A stretch of 64,000 nucleotides of DNA from Ectobius pallidus (lineage: Eukaryota > Arthropoda > Insecta > Blattodea > Ectobiidae), in assembly GCA_964059195.1 (NCBI GenBank), contig CAXKWD010000005.1, forward strand, positions 149,325,265 to 149,389,264, in the 5' to 3' direction. The notes below the pieces were generated by a model. It did not search any database, was not told the origin of the DNA, and was given only the letters and a program-made list of their open reading frames with translations. A program made the position numbers and the translations under genes. Below, piece after piece: positions 11,921-23,482 of the stretch (its first letter is position 1; every line of letters starts with the position of its first letter).

Positions 11921-12240
11921 AGGGGCATAGGCTACTGAAAGTCGTGAGCAACATTTTTTTCACAACCTTAATCTTTATTTGTAGCCTAAATGAAACCAAG
12001 TATATCATCCTCAATCTTTCACTTTTCCACATAGTCTCCGTTTTTTCACGCATGTTTCCCATCGTTCTGCAAGTTTGAAAATACTCTTGCGCAGTAAACT
12101 GGACCAGTTATCGAAATACTGTCATTTAAAGGGTGAGCTTTCATTCGCACGCCATTCTTAAAGGGAGTCACGTCGCGCTGACTAAAGTATACGGCTATTA
12201 AGGGGAATGTTGAGCTTGTCTCTCTGAATTCTACTCCCAT
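11920..12240 (-). pseudogene. Probable mariner-type transposase C-terminal relic
   Basis: The minus strand across 12025-12085 encodes, over two frames, residues like LAERWETCVKK and KNGDYVEK. These resemble the final 'RW..CV...GDYVEK' of mariner transposases. CGAGGGGCATAGG at about 11920 resembles a mariner terminal repeat. Frameshifts break the frame and no catalytic motif remains. The call is tentative. Confidence 0.4.
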
Positions 12241-12338
12241 CTCTGAATGTCCTTCCCCTCATTCGTGTTTCACCAGTGTCAGGAAGAAAAAGTTACTGTA
12301 CTTTCGTGAACTGAACGGATGTATACATATAAGTAGAT

Positions 12339-13152
12339 CAGTGACGGATCTATAGAATCTGCCCCCCGAAAGACTTTATAATGTGCCCCCACACTTCACT
12401 ACTATAGGCAAAATGTTTTTCTTGTCACAGTCCAAATGTAGCGTACGCTATAAAGAATACAAGGCCTCCGTTGCGAGTGGTCGTCTTGCGAGTGATACAG
12501 ATGAAATAGTTTTAATTCCACCGCAGACAGCAGTAGTTTACGAATTCGCAAGAAAAAAAAAAAATTTTCTTTGGAATAATCTTCCGATAAGTGTCTCCTT
12601 TAAGCATACAGACGAAATGCTCCTTGTGAGCTTACAGAGTTATGTGAATATTATATAAGAAGGGTGAATTAACGTTCGATAAACTGACGTGACTTTCTCT
12701 TGCATCATATTCCCATATAGAGTAACTTCATTGCAGGATATCTGCATTTAATTGTCTCAACATAACTCGAAACCAAAGCAAGGCAGAACTTTAAAGCATC
12801 AGTCTGTAAAAAGTTGTGACTAGCTTATAACTACCCTTCCTAGAATTTATACGAAAAATGTTTAAAATAAAATTTTGCATTTTTCATTCCTTAAAGTTCA
12901 CAATCAAATAGAATAGCTAACTTCATACTTGATGTCGTCCAGAACAAAATCATACCATGAGAAAAGTATCAATAGGAACTCCAGAACAACCAACGTAACC
13001 GCATACAGTCAACGACAAAAAGAAAAAAAACTAGATATTAGCAAAATGAAAAATGGAAACTCAAAAAAACTATCAATATTATTCTTTTTGGCCCCCTAAG
13101 CGTCTAGGCCTCTCAGCACAGTGGAGTTTTGCGGTGCATAGATCCAGGCCTG
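12339..13152. mobile_element. hAT-like element with perfect 8-bp target duplication
   Basis: AAGTAGAT occurs immediately outside both ends (12331-12338 and 13153-13160). The ends are CAGTGACGGATCTAT at the left and, complemented, CAGGCCTGGATCTAT at the right. CAG termini and 8-bp duplications are hallmarks of hAT. The 814-bp interior has only a 91-codon frame without known motifs, so the element is a non-autonomous or decayed copy. Confidence 0.85.
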
Positions 13153-13160
13153 AAGTAGAT

Positions 13161-14855
13161 GTAGACTATAAATAGCTGAAGAAGTGTAACTATGCAGACT
13201 AAAGTGGCAGTATTAAGAAAATTTTGCTTGTGAATCCAAATAGGAAGTTATGTCAGCTGGGAATATTATTGGCATAATCAGTGCTAAAGCCTCTATTGGT
13301 ACCATATAGGCTTGTTCATGTCAGTATCGCAGCATGAAACAATAGAGAATTAGGCTATATGAAATATACAGTCATTTTTTCTTCAAAAGTTAAAAGAATT
13401 TCTGAATATTTGTCTTTCATAAAAGGAGAGTTTGCAGAAAGATTCTTAAATCGAATATTGTTGAAAGAAACTGTTGCATGTATTTTTCCCTTCCCCTCTA
13501 GTGTGCTATAAGCAGAGGCGGAAGTTCGGTCAGTCCCAGTTGAAAGTTTTCACCCATCCCTCCTGAATACGCTATCTCTGCCCTCAGAAAAGGACTAATT
13601 CTCCGCCTTCTCTTGCAGAGAGTTTAGGTTGCACCTGTGATTTCCGTCCCTGAAGTCCTATTCCAGTATTTTAGGTTCCTTTCCTGAACGGAGGATACTC
13701 CTTTGGGACAGATTCCATTTATGTTTGGATTTAAGAAAACTTTGCAACTTTGCTTCCAGGTTAGCTATAAGTTATACTCTAGAGTTTTCCTTTGGGAGAT
13801 CTGTCAATAAATATGACCTGTTGTGTATTAAGTTATATCAGATGGAAGAGGTTCTTCTTCTAAACAAAAAACAGAACCTGAGGTTGTTTAGACTTCAAGA
13901 CTTGTTGAAGTTTTACTTTTTATTGTGAATCGGTGTCATATTGTTATGTATATTGCAGTAAAAAGTTGTTTTTATAATATTTGTCTTCAAGATGTATTGT
14001 TAGGTAAATGTATTCTTTCTGCTTTCAAGTTCAATCTGAACCAATCGTAGATCAAGAAGGCGTTTCGCCTAGAAGGGACAGACCGATCTATGGATCAAAA
14101 ACACAGACCAGAACATATTTGAATATATTTCGTAACAAAAGGCTTATCATGACAGGTTTCCTCCTAGGTTAGAAAAACATTAATGATTAAGGACAAGGGA
14201 ATTTCAGAGCAGGCCTATGTACGAATAAGCTGTAATTATGCAATTATTCCTTCGGTAAAGGAAGCTTGGAGAAGACGCTGATTACCAAACTCTAATACTT
14301 GAATCCGTGAACTACCGATTGTAAATACTGGCCTTAGAGTCTCAGTCAATCAACCATAAATGTGCTCAAGTTGCAAAAAAATCAGAGTTATACACAAGTT
14401 TCATAGTTCCAACTTTAATTTCTAACATTATAGGAAAAGAAATGAAAATATAGACGACTGGGGAACTTAACTTATGTTCATAAAAACCTAATTAAATTTA
14501 GATTTTACTCACATGGTTTAACAATAGAGGAAAAACAATTTCAATTTTCTTTATTAATCTACTTTCAAATCGCAGTTTACAGCACACATAGGCCTACATG
14601 GTACTAAATAGTGCATCTTCTTTTCCTATTTTAAATTATTTAGGTTTGTATATTACGCAACAGTATGAAATATGCAATAGTACGCAGTATTTATTCGCTA
14701 GTTTTTTCAATAACATGATACGTATTACTTATTAGTAATTTATTAATACCCGTAGGCCTATTATTTTTAGAATATTGCCTCAATATACAGTATTTTATCA
14801 ATGTATTTTAGGCTTTATCATTAATTTAATGTTTTTTCTGTAATTTAATTATATT
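13161..14855. other. Unassigned DNA
   Basis: 13480-13720 is GC-richer and pyrimidine-rich but not recognisable. A 67-codon frame at 13725-13928 has no known motif. The rest is AT-rich. Confidence 0.45.
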
Positions 14856-14859
14856 TTTA

Positions 14860-15000
14860 TCATTTAATGTATTTTAAATAATTTGATGTGTTATCTTGTA
14901 TCATTTAATGTACTACAGTAATAGTTCTTGGTGAAGTAGAAGATAAAGGCTCATGGGCTTAACTTTCGCCAGGTTAAACAGATATTATTATCATTATCCT
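14860..15000 (+). mobile_element. LINE 3'-end fragment, second copy
   Basis: TCATTTAATGTATTTTA, then TTGGTGAAGTAGAAGATAA, then TTCGCCAGGTTAAA and a TTATCATT-type tail repeat the arrangement seen at 6140-6262. No coding sequence is attached. Confidence 0.55.
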
Positions 15001-17248
15001 CATCATCTTAACTAATCCAAGACTGACATTAAATTTATACGTAGTAAGATCTTAGTCTCTTCCTCTCAGCTTTAAGTATAAGATATTCTTTCTGCATTCC
15101 TATCTTCCTCGTCTTCCACCCTAGCGAGCCGTTCCAGCATCGAGCAGCTCCCATATCTGCAATCGATATCGCAAAAAAAAATATCGACCTCCTTTTAAAA
15201 GGATGTGAAGAAGAAGAAGTGGCCAGATGCTATCGAGACTAATCGAGACACGAGACGCTGGGATTGTAATTACGCCTGTCATTCAAACAGGAGCAAGAAT
15301 TTCTGTTTGACGTGTTGAACTGGCTGTCCAAGCTATTGACAGCTCCTGCATTAGCTCGCCCCTATAACATCTGATGCCCTCATGGAGGTCTTTGGCAGAT
15401 GCGATAAGAAACCAGATTCGTCTCTCGAACAAAAATGGCAAGGGATTTAAAGTAAGTTATTTTAGAGGTCTTTCGGGCCGTCACTAGTCAATCTAATCAC
15501 GAAGGCTTACTTCCCTAGCGTTCGAGAAAGACTCAAACTGAAACCTTTAACCTTAGATTAAGCGAAAAAACAGTTCTTCTCGGGGCAGGGACAAGTGACA
15601 GAAAATCTAAATAGGTTCATTCTAGCATCTGCTCCTGTGAAGACTGAAGGCTACAAATTTTGACCCACAAGACCTGTTACAGTTTCTTAGTGCACAGCAC
15701 TGCGCTGTCAACATAAGCTCAACAATTATTTCGTACGTAAGCATTTAAGAGCAAATAGTCTTATAGTCAAATAAAAGCTTCTATCATACTTGTATATTGT
15801 GCGACGCATTTGTGTAAATATAATAAATATACTGTACGGTACTTCATGTATGTGTGAGTGTGTGTATATGTGTGGAATTCTTGAAAGGTAAGAAAATATT
15901 TTCTGTATTCTTATCACAATAGGCCTACTTTATTCACTTCACGATCACTGTTATCAGTGTAAGTATTTAAATATATTAATTATTTTTATATTATAGAATA
16001 GGTCTGTAATACGCAAATTTATCCACAAATTCATTCGGACATCCGCAGAAACAATACAATATTAAGTCAGAAAATTCAGACAGGCCTTAGATGGCAAAAA
16101 ATATTCCAACAAAGGGTTCTATAGTAATTGCTAAATGAAATGAAATTATTTTCTATCATTTGTTTAAACATCCAGAGGGTATTAAACTAGAATCCTGAAT
16201 AAAATATTTCCCTGTAAGAAGAAATCTTAACTTTTGAATGAATGTTTTGGGTTCGTAACCTGACAGAACATCTTGGGGGTAGTGGTAACATATTTATATT
16301 CCAGTAGCTACTGTGGAACATGTTCAGGTAAAGCATATTAAAATATAGGTTGCTTTCATGCAAGAGGACATCTAATTTATGAAGTTATTACCTCGAGACA
16401 GGTAATAAAAAAAGTTCCAGGATAATGTAATGAAATGCCAGTAAATCACAGATGATGGATTACATACGGTACTAGAAGAAACCCAGCTGAAGCAGTGTGG
16501 AATGTAGCCTACCTGCGAAAAATCAAAAGAAGGATTTGAATACGGAGAAACACTGTCTATTATATGAAGATAGTAGAAAACTTAGCTAGGCCTAGATATA
16601 TAGACAAACATTCACATATACCGAGATAAGTAGATAGATACACCAATAAATATATAAGTAGTCAGAAAGCAAGCACCCAGACAAGAAAGCAAGCAAGGCA
16701 AACAAACAATGTAGCTACCAGCTGTCAGACAGAGACTCGGGTAGGTATAATTATAGCCTATTGCAAACATTAAAGGCCTATCTATTTTAGAAAATTTCAT
16801 GAAAACTCGCTAAGTGAAATATAAAGTCTCCCTCCGGAGTGTCTAAAAGTTTTATGAGCGACTATCATCAACTTTTAGCGCCTGTATTTCTTCATTGAGG
16901 TGGCATATGGAGTATCTGCCGAGTTTTCTATTTTCTTCCTTCGAATGGACATTAATTTATTATTATCCTTTTATTATTCCTCGGATATTTAGGTTGATCT
17001 AAGGAGGAATTGTGGATGTAAGACAAAGCATCTTACTCTTCGAAAAATTTGCTCATTTAAGAATTACACGTAACCCGAAACCACAAGCAATAATACGAGA
17101 GATGGGGCTTAAGCCATGGAAAATATTTTTCTTTTGAAAATGTGGGTCCATTTTAAAATTTTGAAATATACAAATGAAAGGGCAGATTACGGGATGTATG
17201 TATATTGCAGATTATGGGTACTAGATGTAGGATAAAGATCCATACGTG
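15001..17248. other. Unassigned DNA with a GC-richer island
   Basis: 15080-15700 is less AT-rich than its neighbours and contains several splice-like GTAAGT strings. No open frame, repeat or known motif could be tied to it. The remainder is AT-rich with no feature. Confidence 0.4.
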
Positions 17249-17249
17249 A

Positions 17250-17498
17250 CTAATGTATTGCGGTAGTTGGAAGCATTAAAGCAAACATATCCGCTCCATG
17301 ATCCCTTAACGTTCGGTACGTATGGTGATTATTTCCCAAAGCTTCTATCAGCTCCATGTGGTATTCACTGGCATTTCTCCCTCGAATAGTAACTATTTTG
17401 ACATAAGAATGATGTTCACATTTTGTCATATCCATTCTGTATGGCGGCTGACTCAAAACTAAACTACCATCGACTTTATTCGTATAGCCGTACTTCAC
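17250..17498 (-). pseudogene. Mariner-like transposase N-terminal helix-turn-helix fragment
   Basis: The minus-strand frame contains EHHSYVKIVTIRGRNASEYH, then MELIEALGNN and YRTL. This matches the first DNA-binding helix-turn-helix of mariner transposases (pattern: hydrophobic, 'IK', 'G.(N/S)A.E.H..L..(A/V).G', then 'Y.T(V/L)'). The expected continuation 'RWV..F' is lost after YRTL, and the second helix-turn-helix and catalytic domain are absent. It is a short relic without visible TIRs. Confidence 0.6.
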
Positions 17499-17499
17499 A

Positions 17500-18411
17500 A
17501 TGCCATCAAATGATATTTACCTATACTAGAGATTCCATTCTCACCCATGACAGAAAACACCTCATGGTACATTCGCCTTCGAGAGAAAAAAAGTTGCCAA
17601 TCTTATCAACAAAGTTTTTATTCCAACGGTTTGTAGTTGATTAATTATTTGTTGTCACAAAAGAAGTGATTTTTACTTCACTATAACGAGTTTTACTAAT
17701 ATAAATATAAAAAATATAAATGTCTAACTCACACCCACTATAAAACGTAAGTAATACAATTACATACTATATAATTATGTATAAAGTAATGGGGAATACA
17801 CATTAAATGCTTCAAAAACTATCTGAAATCCGTGCATAGAAGTTTATGTTAACCAATGCCTGTAATTTTGAATAGCAATTAAACACGTGGATGGGGATAA
17901 TGAGGTTGTTCTGAGCCAAGCTTCTCACATAACGCCAACACCTCAGTTCGAGTTTTCCCAAACTGTAATTATACGGTAGTTTCGATGCTGTTCGTGAATT
18001 ACACGCCACATGTCTTTATCAGTAATTCACATGAATGGGTTATTATGAAATCTGATAATGTTCTCGATTGGTAGCCACCTGTGTTTAACAAGTTTGGAAT
18101 TATAGTGATTATTTAGTGCAGGGGAATTTAGAAGCTATCAGCCTGGTTCAAATTGCTGGGTCAGATGAACACGTAGTTGCAGAACCGATCAATTGGAATC
18201 TGTGAAACGTCAAATTTATGTGCAATATTATAAGTCTATATCGATATCAGAAAAATTCATTATAATCAAATAATTTTATAATGCATTTTAATAAAAATAT
18301 TTATAAATGGACAGAGTGGGCATTTACCCAGGGCGGTAAACCTAGAAAGGGCGGAAATATTTTCAGAGGAGTATTTAAAAAAAAATATATATATTAAAAA
18401 ATTGCATTATA
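17500..18411. other. Unassigned AT-rich DNA
   Basis: No gene was recognised. A run reading GGGCATTTACCCAGGGCGG near 18318 stands out as GC-rich but is not identifiable. Confidence 0.45.
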
Positions 18412-18931
18412 CAGGGTTTTAACAAATAATACCGAAAAGTTTTACCTATGTATAGAGGGGAAGATTTTTGCTCTATGGATTCAATTTTTCCTGTTACAGC
18501 ATAAAATCTCCCAGGGCATGGCCGCAACTGACTTCTAACACTATAAAAAATGCAAAACAAAGGAACTTCGTTGTTAACACTGTAGTCAGTAGTTATGAAT
18601 AAAAAAAAAGACTAATGCAGTGGCGGTCAGTCATGTGATTAGTCTGTAAATTTTGCAGATTATGAAAACTCTAAATTATGATATAGAAGTGGATGATTGA
18701 TTAAGAATCAGGCTTTTATCGATCACTAGGAAGGCATGAAAGCAATTTAATGAACATGTTAACCCTATCTCGCTTAATTACTGACTTATGAGCACCAAAT
18801 TGTAATGATTTTAATGCCCTGTAGCATACACATTTTACATCATAGAGAAAAAAAATTCCTAATAAAAGTTGCTTGTCCATGTCCCCTCTATACACAGGTA
18901 AAATATTTCGGTGTTATTTATTAACACCCTG
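18412..18931. mobile_element. Tc1/mariner-type MITE with about 50-bp TIRs
   Basis: The left end starts CAGGGTTTTAACAAATAA. The complement of the right end starts CAGGGTGTTAATAAATAA. The match continues through ACCGAAA, TTTTACCT and GTATAGAGGGGA. TA flanks both ends (18410-18411 and 18932-18933). The 520-bp interior has no transposase. The TA duplication and CAGGGT start point to the IS630-Tc1-mariner superfamily. Confidence 0.8.
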
Positions 18932-18933
18932 TA

Positions 18934-20865
18934 TAACAAAATATTGTATCTCAAGACTTTGAGGACGCTTGCTTTTGCAACGAAAGCTAAACAGCCCTCC
19001 AATGTAAAGATAAAATCGAGGATAAGAATCTGTAAAATAAACTTTATGCCAACTGAATTAAAATAGTTGAATTTGAAACGATGGTGAAAATATTTTATTC
19101 AATTTTAGATTATCATTGTAAGTAGAAATAAAGAATAATTATTTTAAGTTCTAAAAATATTGGTTTTATAATACCTGTAATACACATATTTTATGAACGT
19201 AATTAAATTTAATTCAGCTTATTTTTTAAAATATCAAATCTATAATATTTCGAAAATTTCGAAAATTCACTACATTGCATATTACAAATACTTTCATAGC
19301 TTTAAGCTTTATTAAATTAAATTACAATATTTATGAGGCATTTTTCGCCAAAACATAATTTCTTTTATTTTAGAAAAAAAGTATTTAAATGTTTTGTTGT
19401 GTTAAACTGACTGGATTACTCGCGTTAATAAAACACGATCGGAATATTATTGGCTAATACTTCGGTAAAACTCAAACTTAACACTAAAACAATAAATTTC
19501 GGGGTGGGTGGGGGTAAAAGTAAACAAATGAAAGGGGCGGTTATAGGCTACAAAGCTTTGCCCAAGGTACAAAGTACCTGAAATCTGGGCATTATAGGAA
19601 AGTGAAATCTTTAAATTTTCCAATGTAAAATAGGTTCTGAATCAGACACTTCAAATAATAAAATGTTCCAACTCTTATGTATAAAATCCAACAACTGAAA
19701 ACTTGTTACTAAATAATCTCTTTAACAATAAAAACGATTCAAGTCTTGGTTTAGCTACTAGTGATGAAAGCATTCAACTCTTGAAAATTATTTATTTTTC
19801 ATATCTATTTTACATATCGCACCAAGACAATTGTATCAAATAAAGAACTATTCCTTTGAACTGTTTACATTCGGAAGTTTATTAAAACGGTAAGAGCGAA
19901 TGTACAGTGGAGTGCATGGAAACTTTTCGATTCGTATGGTTACTTTTAGTGTTTTTCTTTATTTAAAGTTAGCATTGAATCTCCTTATTTGTGTTCCACA
20001 CCGGCCATAGATGAGTCAAACAACTCTTATTGGTTCAAGTCAGACCACATGCATTAGCCTTTGAACAACGTTCAGGACTAGGTGAGCGGTAAAAGGACGT
20101 AGGGTATGGAAATTTTCATTTAAGAGGCTAAAAAATGTTTTCGTCACAATGAATGTCTACACCAGCTCCTAGATGAGTCTGACTCGTATTGGTTTGACGT
20201 CAAAAGTCTGGCTCTCAAACAATCTATGAACAAAGGAGTGTTTGAAGTTCAGAAGCGAAAAAGTGGTGAGGAGAGGACATCGAATACTATAGTACAGGCG
20301 AAATTAGCGGCATCATACTTAGCTGCCTGGATAAATTAAAGACATTTCCCTTTAACCCTTCAGTTGGTCAAGCATTTTTAAAGAGCATGTCAAGGATTTT
20401 TTAATGTTATAAATTCATATTTTATCATGATTATATAGGTGTTTTTTTATGTCATAACGAACTCAGCCTTAATCGCGAGTAGACCATTACTCCTCAAACA
20501 TTCAGTTGATTCAGGATCCGACCTCCAGTTGGTACAATCAACAGTCGGGAATTGAGTCGATTGATTCAAAGGATCCTGCATGTGAAACAGGCGAACAGCT
20601 CGTTGTCAAATATCGGAGCATAATCATTTGATTGTGTGTTGAAGGTTTACATTGGTAACGAGCAGCTTCTCTGCTGGAGTGCGAAGTGATAAGAGACGTG
20701 CAGACATCGTTCAGGAGTACAAACAAGGAAGCTTGTGCAATTAACCAAGAGCTCCATGTAGCGACTTATCAAGCACACCATTCCTGCTATTCTAATTACC
20801 TGTTTATATCTCATTAACATTATTACTTACAAAGGAATTTTGTGTCATGAAATTTTAATGAAACA
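18934..20865. other. Unassigned AT-rich DNA
   Basis: A weak direct repeat may exist between about 19.90-20.07 kb and 20.09-20.25 kb, sharing ATAGATGAGTC/CTAGATGAGTC, then TATTGGTT. No gene was seen. Confidence 0.4.
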
Positions 20866-20889
20866 ATGCTTTTATGCAGTTCAGAAACT

Positions 20890-21430
20890 CTTAATTTCTT
20901 TGCTTCTGTCCAGAAATTAAAAATAAAAATTTATAAGACAATGATTATCCTGCCGGTTGTATTATATGGATGTGAGACATGGTTGCTTACTGATCGGGAA
21001 GAACATAATCTGAGAGTGCTTAGGAAAATATTTGGGCCTAAGAGAGATGAAAATGGGGACTGGAGAAAACTGCATAACGAGGAGTACTCGTCACCGGATA
21101 TAGTAAGGGTAATTAAATCACGGAGGATGAAATGGGCTGGACATGTCACACGCATTGGAGAGGAAAGACATATTTAAAAAATATTGACGGGGAGACCCAA
21201 AGGGAAAATACCACTTGGAAGACCTAGACGTAGGTGGAAGGACAATATTAGGATAGATTTAAGGGAAGTCGGATTTTCGAGAGGTGGTTGGATGGACTTA
21301 GCGCAGAAAAGGGTTGAATGGCGGGCTCAGGTAAGCGCGGAATTGAACATTCGGGTTCCATAAAGTAGATAATATTCCTTTAGCTTGCTAGGAATTGTCT
21401 ATTGCCATTGAGTATGTGAAACATATAACT
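20890..21430 (+). pseudogene. Non-LTR retrotransposon 3' end, family N copy A
   Basis: The frame reads LPVVLYGCETW, then EEHNLRVLRKIFG, RRMKWAGHVTRIGEE, a stop near 21175, and, after a frame change, GRPKGKIPLGRPRRRWKDN and VEWRAQVS. This is the well-known C-terminal region after the reverse transcriptase in many arthropod non-LTR elements. The stop and frame change make it non-functional. It ends with GAACATTCGGGTTCCATAAA, then GCTTGCTAGGAATTGTCTA and TTGCCATTGAG. Copies of this 3' end recur at 49.4/50.8, 56.96-57.44 and 58.31-58.48 kb. Confidence 0.8.
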
Positions 21431-21711
21431 TCCTCTGCCCCCCAAAAGTCTTGCCTCTTTCTCCCTTAGTATAGCCTACTACATTATGTATGTCATTATC
21501 TTAATCTAAACTGGTTGTACAAGTGAAGAGAATGTCATTACCATATCGCATCGCATCCCCGAAGGATATACAACCCAAATAAAATCTTATTGCATTCAGA
21601 TAACTTTCTTTATCCTAAGCATGGACAATGCACCTTTCTTCTTCACATTCTGATATAGAATAAGAGGCCATACTGCAAAGAGCGCGAATTAAACCTGATG
21701 CAAAACTTTAA

Positions 21712-21790
21712 TGTTCACCAGGCAAGACTCAGTTTCTACAAACAGTGGGTGGCTTATAACCAGCCGTGCCTTGTGGCTTAAAACGAGAAT
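21712..21790 (-). repeat. Dispersed repeat family A, copy 2 (inverted)
   Basis: The plus-strand string GTTCACCAGGCAAGAC, then TTTCTACAAACAGTGGGTGG and CTTATAACCAGCC is the reverse complement of the 3270-3320 block. Confidence 0.65.
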
Positions 21791-22058
21791 ATGCTCTAGA
21801 TACCATTCCATAAACCTACATTTAAAATAAACAAAATATTTGAAACCTATTTATATAATGAAGAGGGTATAAGTATTATTTATATAGCCTATTAAAATGA
21901 AAAGGTTTCGATGATGTTGACCTTCTGAATATAATACAACTTAATATTGGTAGGCCTACTTCACTGTCTCTTTAAGAAAAATTGATAAATATACTTTTTT
22001 CTTGCTTGGTCTGTAATAAAAGTACAGTTCTGCACATTTTCCCAAAGCCAAGCTAGGG
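21791..22058. other. Unassigned DNA
   Basis: No feature was seen. Confidence 0.4.
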
Positions 22059-22123
22059 GAGCATGCCAGAAGGGCGTTAGAACATCAGAAGATATGTTGA
22101 TATGCCCTTCTGGCATGATGCTC
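22059..22123. repeat. Imperfect hairpin of 65 nt
   Basis: GAGCATGCCAGAAGGGC (22059-22075) pairs with GCCCTTCTGGCAT plus GATGCTC (22104-22123), with a small bulge. An inner AACAT/ATGTT pairing extends the stem. This could be a miRNA-like foldback or a degenerate MITE tip. No transcript evidence is available from sequence. Confidence 0.5.
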
Positions 22124-23206
22124 TTGTTAAGAAAGGTTCAGTTGAATATTTCGAACATCACACCCACAGATCCATCTGTGTTCGTACATTTTCATATTAA
22201 ACTTCCTCGTATACTCGCTTTTCTTATTGCTACCTATCGCCTTTTGAATGATTTAATTTGGAGTATGTCTACTTAACTCTTTAACTCTCACTTTCTCCTC
22301 CAAAGATCTACTTGAAAAGGTTCCCTCTACAGAATTCGTCATGTTACTTGCACGATACAATACGCGCACTTCAAAAAATAGACGGATAACACATCACTTA
22401 CAATCAATGCTCTGCTCATAGTGGCTACGTGAATGATAGCACAATTAGAGATGGCAGGCAGAAATAGCAGCAGGAAACACGCGCAGTAGAAGTATGACTG
22501 AGATCATAGCGGCTGAAGCTAATTCAGCACTCGACGCTGACGTTTCTACTTTTCCCAGAGACAGCGCTACAAGATATATGTTCGTTCATATTGTTTACAT
22601 AACGGTTCGCATTTGAAGAGAATAAGCGTAATTTTAGTGTAATTTTTAAAGTGTGCTGTAGCACATTAGCAAATGATCATCGGTCACCCCTGCTTATAAC
22701 TACCCTGCAAAATATTTTTATGTAAACAATTTTTAAATAAATGTTTTAACTTTTAGTATAAGCATTTCAATTTAAACAAGATCATGAGAAAATTGCAAAT
22801 TACGAAATTTTCTTATTGTAAAATGGCATTAAAAGTAAGAGAAAAGTCGTCGCCAGTCTTAGTGTCACATTCCCAGAAAGTACCTGAGCCAAATACAAAA
22901 TGTTTTCATACGATTTTTCGTTCTGTTTACAGGCACATTTATTTAAAAATTGTTTATGAAAATTAATTTTTGTTTCAAGAGGCTCTGAGACATGTATTTT
23001 ATGATAAAAACTCCTCTTGGAACTTCGGAGTAGAACTCAATACATCCTTTACCTATAGTACCTACGGTACGCCTTAGGAAGTAAAATACTTAAGATCAGT
23101 TATCTAAAATAGAATGTGCTAAATCAATTTCTGGTATTGATTTTATTGCTTATGGATTTTATTACTAATAAATCATTGAAACAAACAGAGGACTTTTACA
23201 ATTATT
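22124..23206. other. Unassigned DNA downstream of the zinc-finger gene
   Basis: This stretch carries the likely 3' flank of the minus-strand zinc-finger gene. No other gene was recognised. Confidence 0.4.
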
Positions 23207-23482
23207 TCAAGAAAATGCCATTGTGTTAACATTACATGAGAAGGATTTCTCTTCTGTATGAGTAAAAAGATGACTTCTAAAATTAATTCTAACAGAAAAT
23301 GCTTGGAAACAGACATCACATAAGAAGGATTTCTCTTGTGTGAGAAAGCAATTGTACTTTGATATTACCTTTCCGAGAAAATACTTTGGTACGGACATCG
23401 CACAAGAAATATTTATATTTTGTATGAGTAAACAGATGACTTCTAAAATAAATTTATATCAGAAAATGCCTTTGTGCAGACA
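23207..23482 (-). pseudogene. Degraded downstream C2H2 fingers
   Basis: Past the stop of the zinc-finger ORF, other frames still encode finger pieces: YDVCTKAFSD, then a block with CDVRTKVFSRKG, then FLCDVCFQAFSVR followed by RSHLFTHTEEKSFSC and a final NTMAFS before a stop. Frameshifts, a broken linker and lost Cys/His residues show that the ancestral array was about three fingers longer. This could instead be a neighbouring decayed paralogue, but the period and direction match the array. Confidence 0.7.
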
